NCBI GenBank assembly: GCA_011799875.1
Contig: CM022301.1
Location: 214,293,888 to 214,357,887 of the forward strand
Direction of reading: 5' to 3'
Source of the DNA: Thinopyrum elongatum
Lineage: Eukaryota > Streptophyta > Magnoliopsida > Poales > Poaceae
DNA: 64,000 bases
Shown here: in pieces, positions 57,422-64,000 of the stretch
How positions within the stretch are numbered: position 1 is the first letter of the stretch
Layout of the letters: every line of letters begins with the position of its first letter
The notes under the pieces: generated by a model
Told to the model about the DNA's origin: nothing
The model's input: only the letters and a program-made list of their open reading frames with translations
Databases searched by the model: none
Translations under genes and position numbers: made by a program

Positions 57422-58590
57422 TGATACGTCCATTTTGCATCATGTTTTTATGTTGATATTTATTGCATTATGGGTTGTTATTTCACATTATGGTACAATA
57501 CTTATGCCTTTTCTCTCTTATTTTACAAGATTTACATGAAGAGGGAGAATGCCGACAGCTGGATTTCTAGACCGGAAAGGAGCAAATCTGAGATACCTAT
57601 TCTGCACAACTCCAAATGTCCAGAAACTTTACGGAGAATTATTTTGGAATATATAAAAAATATTGGGTGAAGAAACAACAGAAGGGGACCCACCAGGTGG
57701 CCACAAGCCTGGGGGTGCATCATACCCCCCAGGGCACGCCCCCTGAGCTTGTGGGCCCCCTGGCTAGCCTCCGGTGCCCATCTTCTGCTATATGGAGGGT
57801 TTTGACATAGAAAAAATCAGAAGGAAGCTTTCGGGATGAAGCGCCGCCGTCTCGAGGCGGAACCTGGGCAGAAGCAATGTAGGGCTTCGACAGAGCGATT
57901 CTGCCGGGGAAACCTCCCCCCGGGAGGGGGAAATCGAAGCCATTGTCATCACCACCGATCCTCTCATCGTGGGAGGGTCAATCTTCATCAACATCTTCAT
58001 CAGCACCATCTCCTCTCAAACCCTATTTCATCTCTTATATTCAATCTTTGTCTCAAAACCTCAGATTGGTACCTGTGGGTTGCTAGTAGTGTTGATTACT
58101 CTTCGTAGTTGATGCTAGTTGGTTTATTTGGGGGAAGATCATATGTTCAGATCCTTAATGATATTTATTACCCCTATGATCTTGAACATGAGCATGCTTT
58201 GTGAGTAGTTATGTTTGTTCCTAAGGGCATGGGAGAAGTCTTGTTATAAGTAATCATGTGAATTTGGTATTCGTTCGATATTTTGATGACATGTATGTTG
58301 TCTTTCCTCTAGTGGTGTCATATGAACGTCGACTACATGACATTTCACCATTATTTGGGCCTAGGGGAAGGCATTAGGAAGTAATAAGTAGATGATGGGT
58401 TGCTAGAGTGACAGAAGATTAAACCCTAGTTTATGCGTTGCTTCATAAGGGGCTGATTTGGATCCACATGTTTCATGATATGGTTAGATTTATCTTAATT
58501 CTTCTTTCATAGTTGCGGATACTTGCAAGAGGGGTTAATCATAAGTGGGAGGCATGTCCAAGTAAGGACAGCACCCAAGCACCGGTCCAC
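57422..58590 (+). repeat. 3' LTR of element C, truncated by element D
   Basis: TGATACGTCC... matches 40296-41464 and stops at ACCGGTCCAC (58590), where the LTR of element D begins. About 350 bases of it lie beyond the window. Confidence 0.9.
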
Positions 58591-59973
58591 TGATAACCCA
58601 CAAGTATAGGGGATCGCAACAGTTTTTGAGGGTAGAGTATTCAACCCAAATTTATTGATTCGACACAAGGGGAGCCAAAGAATATTCTCAAGTATTAGCA
58701 GCTAAGTTGTCAATTCAACCACACCTGAAATACTTAATATCTGCAACAAAGTATTTAGTAGCAAAGTAGTATGGAAGTTACGGTAACGGTGGCAAAAGTA
58801 ACAGTAGCAGTTTTGTAGTGATTGTAACAGTAGCAACGGAAAAGTAACGAAGCAAAGATCAATATGTGAAAAGCTCGTAGGCAATGGATCAGTGATGGAT
58901 AATTATGTCGGATGGCATTCATCATGCAACAGTTATAACATAGGGTGACACAGAACTAGCTCCAATTCATCAATATAATGTAGGCATGTATTCCGAATAT
59001 AGTCATACGTGCTTATGGAAAAGAACTTGCATGACATCTTTTGTCCTACCCTCCCGTGGCAGCGGGGTCCTAATGGAAACTAAGGGATATTAAGGCCTCC
59101 TTTTAATAGAGAACCGGACCAAAGCATTAGCACTTAGTGAATACATGAACTCCTCAAACTACGGTCATCACCGGGAAGTGTCCCGACTATTGTCACTCCG
59201 GGGTTGCCGGATCATAACACGTAGTAGGTGACTATAACTTGCAAGATAGGATCAAGAACACAAATATATTCATGAAAACATAATAGGTTCAGATCTGGAA
59301 TCATGGCACTCGGGCCCTAGTGACAAGCATTAAGCATAGCAAAGTCATAGCAACATCAATCTTAGAACATAGTGGATACTAGGGATCAAAACCTAACAAA
59401 ACTAACTCGATTACATGGTAAATCTCATCCAACCCATCACCGTCCAGTAAGCCTACAATGGAATTACTCACGCACGGCGGTGAGCATCATGAAATTAGTG
59501 ATGGAGGAAGGTTGGTGATGACGATGGTAACGATTTCCCCTCTCCGGAGACCAAAACGGCCAGATCTGCCCTCCGGAAGAAGAACAGGAGGTGGCGGCGG
59601 CTCCGTATCGTAAAACGCGATGAATCCTTCTCTCTGATTTTTTTCTCCCTGAACATGAATATATGGAGTTGGAGTTGAGGTCGGCAGAGCTTCGTGGGAC
59701 CCACAAGCCCGGGGGGTGCACCCCCCACCCTTGTGGACAGGTGGTGGGTCCCCCTCGGTTGATTCTTTCGCCCATATTTTTTATTTATTCCAAAAATATT
59801 CTCCGTGAAGTTTCAGGTCATTCCGAGAACTTTTATTTCTACACAAAAATAACACCATGGCAATTCTGCTGAAAACAGCGTCAGTCCGTGTTAGTTCCAT
59901 TCAAATCATGCAAATTAGAGTCCAAAACAAGGGCAAAAGAGTTTGGAAAAGTAGATACGATGGAGACGTATCA
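58591..59973 (-). repeat. 3' LTR of element D
   Basis: 1383 bases, plus TGATAACCCACAAG...GAGACGTATCA, TG...CA on both strands. TCCAC at 58586-58590 is one TSD copy. It gives the full-length reference for the truncated LTR at 6213-6972. Confidence 0.9.
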
Positions 59974-59990
59974 ACTTCCCCAAGCTTAAC
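59974..59990 (-). other. Polypurine tract of element D
   Basis: Minus GTTAAGCTTGGGGAAGT next to the LTR. Confidence 0.85.
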
Positions 59991-62505
59991 ACATTGCTTG
60001 TCCTCAAGCAATTCAGTTGATAAACTGAAAGTGATAAAGAAAAACTTTTACAAACTCTGTTTGATCTTGTTGTTGCAAATATGTAAAGCCAGCATTCAGG
60101 TTTTCAGCAAAGATTATGAACTAACCATATTCACAATAACATTCAAGTCTCACATTTACTCATATCAATGGCATAATCAACTAGCGAGCAATAATAATGA
60201 ATCTTGGATGACAACACTTTTCCAAAACAATCATGATATGATATAACAATATGGTATCTCGCTAGCCCTTTCTGAGACCGCAAAACATAAATGCAGAGCA
60301 CCCCTGAAGATCAAGGACTGACTGGACATTGTAATTCATGGTAAAAGAGATCCAGTCACAGCCATACTCAATATCAATTAATAGCAAAGCATACAAATGA
60401 CAATGGTGCTCTCTAACTGGTGCTTTTTATAAGAGAATGATGACTCAACAATAAAAGTAAATAGATAGGCCCTTCGCAGAGGGAAGCAGGGATTTGCAGA
60501 GGTGCCAGAGCTTGAGTTGTTGAAACAGAGATAAATAATATTTTGAGCAGTATGCTTTCATTGTTAACATAATAACCAAGAGATCTCGGTATCTTCCATA
60601 CTAGATACATTATAGGCGGTTCCCAAACAGAATGGTAAAGTTTTTACTCCCCCGCCACCAACAAGCACATTCCACGGCTGGTCCGAAGCAACGGGTATCG
60701 TCCAACTAACAACAATCATGGGGGAGTTTTGTTTGCAATTATATTTTGATTTGATTTGAGCATGGGACTGGGCATCCCGGTTACCAGCCATTCGCTCGTG
60801 AATGCTGAGCGGAGTCCACTCATAGTGAGAATAACCCACCTAGCATGGACGATACTGATAGCCCCCAGTTGCTACATGAGCGATTCGGGCATACAAAACA
60901 GATTATCATTTGAAGGTTTAGAGTTTAGCACATGCAAATTTACTTGGAACGGCAGGTAAATACCGCATATAGGAAGGTATGGTGGACTCATATGGAACAA
61001 CTTTGGGTTTATGGAAGTGGATGCACAAGCAGTATTCCCGCTTAGTACAAGTGAAGGCTAGCAAAATACTGGTGAGCGACCAACTAGAGAGCGACAACAG
61101 TCATAAACATGCATTGAGAGTAACCAACATTGAGTGCAAGCATGAGTAGGATATAAATCACCATGAACATAAATATCGTGGAGGCTATGTTGATTTTGTT
61201 TCAACTACATGCGTGAACATGTGCCAAGTCAAGCCACTCGAATCATTCAAAGGAGGATACCATCCTATCATACTACATCACAACCATTTTAAAAGCATGT
61301 TGGCACTCAAGGTAAACCATTATAAACTCCTAGCTAATTAAGCATGGCATGAGTAACTATAATCTCTAATTGTCATTGCAAACATGTTTCATTCATAATG
61401 GGCTAAATCAAGAATGATGAACTAATCATATTTACAAAAACAAAATAGGTCAAGTTCGTACCAGCTTTTCTCCATCTCAATCATTTCATCATATATCGTC
61501 ATTATTACCTTTCACTTGCACGACCGAACGGTGTGGATAATAATAATAGTGCACGTGCATTAGACTAAGCTGGAATCTGCAAACATTTATTCAAAGGAGA
61601 AGACAAGGTAATATGGGCTCTTTGTTAGATCAACAATAATGCATATGAGGGCCACTCAACATTTTCATCGTGGTCTTCTCCTCTCGACCCCCAAAGAAAA
61701 GAAAAGAATTTCAAAGAAACACACTGAAATGTTTTTGGAGTTTTTGTTTTTCTGAAGAAAGTAAAACAGGAACGAGAAAAACTATTTACACGGGAAAATT
61801 CCCAACAAGCAAAAGAGGAATGAGAAATCTTTTTGGGTTTTCTTTAATACTACAACTAGGCATGGAAAGTAAACAAAAAGGAAGCTACAACTAATTTTTT
61901 CTTTGGTTTTTCTCAAGTTTTTCAAACACACAAGAAGAAAGCGGGAAAAAGAAAATAAACTAGCAGGGATAATACAATGAAAAAGTATGAACACCGACAA
62001 CTGGAATGAGTGTGTGAACATGAATGTAATGTCGGTGAGAAATACGTACTCCCCCAAGCTTAGGCTTTTGGCCTAAGTTGGTCTAGGGCCACGACTTGAA
62101 GCGCCTCTTAACAATCTCATCATTTTCTTCCTCTGAAAATTTCTGAAATTTTTAGTGACTCAAAATAAAAGTGAACCAAACTCAACAAAATTGATAGCAA
62201 CTACTCCTACAAGTGTCTAGAGGCTATATTATGCATCAAAACTACTTTGGACCATATAAATTTGACATGCAAGCTCAAGAACAAGGTCACCACAATAGCA
62301 AAAATTTGCAATAAATAAAGCACTAGAACAAAAACTAATTGGACCATTGGAGGAGTCACATACCAAAGAACAATCACCCAAAACAGTTTTGCAAATGGAG
62401 CTTTGCACAAGGAGATCAAAAATGGCAGCAAAATGAGCTAGAACACAGGTTTGAGCTACGGGATGATTTTTTCTGGAGGAAGACGAAGTGAATGGGTGCT
62501 GGAAT
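59991..62505 (-). other. 3' untranslated internal region of element D
   Basis: No gene seen. An internal PPT-like minus-strand AAGCTTGGGGGAGT is at about 62049-62062. From about 60527 it matches 1-2960 apart from the missing ORF1. Confidence 0.7.
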
Positions 62506-64000
62506 TGTAACACCCCCAGTGGTTAGCTACAGTAATCCCCCTTTTGATTATGCCATGTCATCATGATCAACAGTGCTTAAATATCATTTGGATCATATCT
62601 CTTTTCAAATCCAAATTCAAATGTAAATTCAAAATGAAAGTGCAAATAAAAGTTGTTCAAATCCAGAAACTAAAATGTTCATAAGGTTGTAAATAATCCA
62701 GAGACAAATCTAAAATTGAAACCAACATTATTGGAATTGGGTAAGTGATTCAAACATCCACAAAGAGTGACTGAAAACAATATTTCATAACCTATTAATT
62801 AATATAACATAAATATGAAATGATAAATACCCCAAACTAATTTTTGGTGATAGGGTATGTTGCACTGTAAATTATGGACCAGTTTATATATTTTACAAAA
62901 TTCATTTGGGTGCCACACATTTTGCAAAACAGAAACTAAAAAAAGAAAAACAGAAAAGCAAAAGAAAAGAAAAAAAGAAAATGGGAAAATGCCCTAGCTA
63001 CTGTGCCCGTGGGCTCTAGTCGCTAGAGGCGCCGGCCCGACGCACCAGGTGGTTATCCCCAACCTCCTGCTCACTCCTCTCGCTGTCGACCGCAGACGCA
63101 CCCGCGCGCACTGGCCCCCCCTCCTCGCCGCTCGACACCGCGCCCCGCCGCTCGACACCGCGCCCCGCCGCTCGCCCCGGTGGTTAAGGCCCCCCCCCCC
63201 CGGAGCCCAGCCGAACCCTAGGCCTCGCCACTTCTCCCTCGCTCATCCCTTCCCCCCTCTGTTTCTGCTAGCCCGAGCAAGCTCGTCGCGCGCCACCACG
63301 AACCACCGTGGCCACCGACCACTGCTCGCCGTTCTGAGATGTCCAGAAGCGGCGCCGTGGTCGACACCTTCGACTAGGCTAACGGGATCGACCGGAGAAG
63401 CCTTACAACGCCGCCATCGTCGTCTTCCCCAACCACGGTCGTCGTCACCAAACCGCTTCGATCCGCCGCCTCAGACCTCCTCACGCCTCCCCGAGCCCTC
63501 CTCTGCATTCGCTGTGAGCCGCCGCCCATTTTCCCCCTCTCTCCTTACTGCCCCGTGCACCATAGCCGCCCCCTTGCTTGAGGCCGACGCCACCGTCCGC
63601 CATGGCCGTGAACCTCGTGCTCCCGTGCTTCTCTCCATGTGCCAGTGTTGCCATCGTGCTCAGGAAGGCCTCCTGGTGCTCCCTGTAGGTTTAGCTCACG
63701 CGCAATTGGACCGGAACGACGTTTGCGTCGAACCCCGATTCCGGCCGCCGCCTGGCTCATCGTCCGGCCGACTCCGGCGAGCTCTCGCCTGCCCGACACA
63801 TCCACTGGATGCGCGACTCCACGCCCGACCGAACGGTCCTAGCCGCGCCTCAAACGGCGGCTCGTAGCGCACTCCGGCGGGACGCCGCCGTGTTCTGTGG
63901 CGCCGGCGTTTAGACGTCGGCCGGCACTGTTCACGGCCCCGCGCTTCAGTTAGTTAATTAGGGCGCTAATCACTGTTTAAACACTAACCTAACCACTAAC
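62506..64000. repeat. Start of a long TGTAACACC-type LTR, incomplete
   Basis: Begins TGTAACACCCCCAGTGG, is AT-rich for about 480 bases and then strongly GC-rich, the same plan as the 4.1-4.3 kb LTRs at 11974 and 18912 but not the same family by eye. It interrupts element D; GGAAT at 62501-62505 would be a TSD copy. Strand cannot be told from one incomplete LTR. The long ORF 63049-63867 is a product of GC bias. A tandem GCTCGACACCGCGCCCCGCC unit lies at 63127-63175 and a C14-type run near 63190. Confidence 0.6.

Larger units (their letters stand above)
40296..58590 (+). mobile_element. Element C: Athila-lineage Ty3/Gypsy element with gag-protease-RT-RNase H-integrase, decayed and nested
   Basis: 5' LTR 40296-41819, PBS 41831-41848, gag 41925-43011, (element B 43012-50971), protease from 50977, RT-RNase H to 53216, integrase to 54210, a duplicated tail segment, a 3' coiled-coil ORF (55352-55871), PPT 57408-57421 and 3' LTR 57422-58590, which is cut by element D. 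CGAGG at 40291-40295 is one TSD copy; the other is outside. It is the only element in the window with RT and integrase, yet it carries several stops, frameshifts and one RT deletion, so it cannot be active. The TGATACRTCC LTR resembles wheat WHAM-type elements from memory. Confidence 0.92.
58591..62505 (-). mobile_element. Element D: Athila-lineage element (same family as 1-6972), 3' part
   Basis: 3' LTR 58591-59973, PPT 59974-59990 and 3' internal region on the minus strand, cut at 62505 by another LTR. It has no coding sequence in the part seen. The ORF1 present in the relative at 1693-2577 is missing here: similarity passes from about 1540 directly to about 2585 of the relative across 62070-62135. 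Coding and 5' LTR would be outside. Confidence 0.87.

Noticed and set aside
63049..63867. 272-codon ORF near the right end
   Set aside because: It lies in the GC-rich block of a long LTR. Pro/Arg/Ser-rich with no domain, it looks like composition, not a gene.
1..64000. A new defence, secondary-metabolite or other host system
   Set aside because: Every region can be placed in an LTR retrotransposon or its fragment except about 230 bases near 36431-36663. No host gene or operon-like cluster is present.

Overview
This window is nuclear DNA of a large-genome grass, most likely a Triticeae species (wheat, Aegilops, barley or rye group). It is a nest of LTR retrotransposons and I see no host gene. 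The reasons are LTRs with the TGATACGTCTCC, TGATACGTCC, TGTCGGTGTC and TGTAACATCC starts that I recognise from Triticeae repeats, primer-binding sites (PBS) matching the 3' end of tRNA-Asp or initiator tRNA-Met, polypurine tracts (PPT) next to LTRs, and gag, protease, RT, RNase H and integrase coding with many stops and frameshifts. Family assignments come from memory of protein and LTR sequence, not from a search. Named families (Sabrina-, WHAM-, Sukkula-like and so on) are only suggestions.

Layout, outermost to innermost. (1) 1-6972: minus-strand Athila-lineage element with gag, protease and an ORF1-like gene but no RT or integrase. Its 5' LTR is cut at 6972. (2) 6973-40295: minus-strand Tat-lineage (RIRE2/Grande-like) element inserted in that LTR. 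It has 3' LTR, PPT, an intron-bearing antisense gene (plus strand, pieces between 8102 and 28156) and a broken gag-protease, again without RT or integrase; its 5' end lies outside. Three insertions sit in it. (3a) Element A, 8162-26060, has target-site duplication (TSD) GGCAG and lies in the antisense gene; it carries (4a) a long-LTR element, 11974-23190, TSD AAATT. (3b) A solo LTR, 29944-37955, lies in the protease active-site codons; it carries (4b) a truncated Tat-type fragment, 30246 to about 36663, full of tandem repeats. (3c) Element C, 40296-58590 and beyond, lies in gag and is the only element here with RT, RNase H and integrase. It is interrupted by (4c) element B, 43012-50971, TSD TTATT, a gag-protease-only relative of A, and by (4d) element D, 58591-62505 and beyond, of the family of element 1. 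D is itself cut by (5) another long TGTAACACC-type LTR, 62506-64000.

Most elements here are non-autonomous: they encode gag, gag-protease, or a short unrelated ORF, and would depend on RT and integrase supplied by relatives of element C. No reading frame of C is intact. The observations most worth following are the array of PPT-like motifs in the Tat-type fragment, extra PPT-like copies in the 3' untranslated part of several families, a stem-loop just downstream of the promoter in two different LTR families, the swap of coding regions between shared UTRs in elements A and B, and the spliced antisense gene. I found no CRISPR array, rRNA, tRNA gene or host protein-coding gene.
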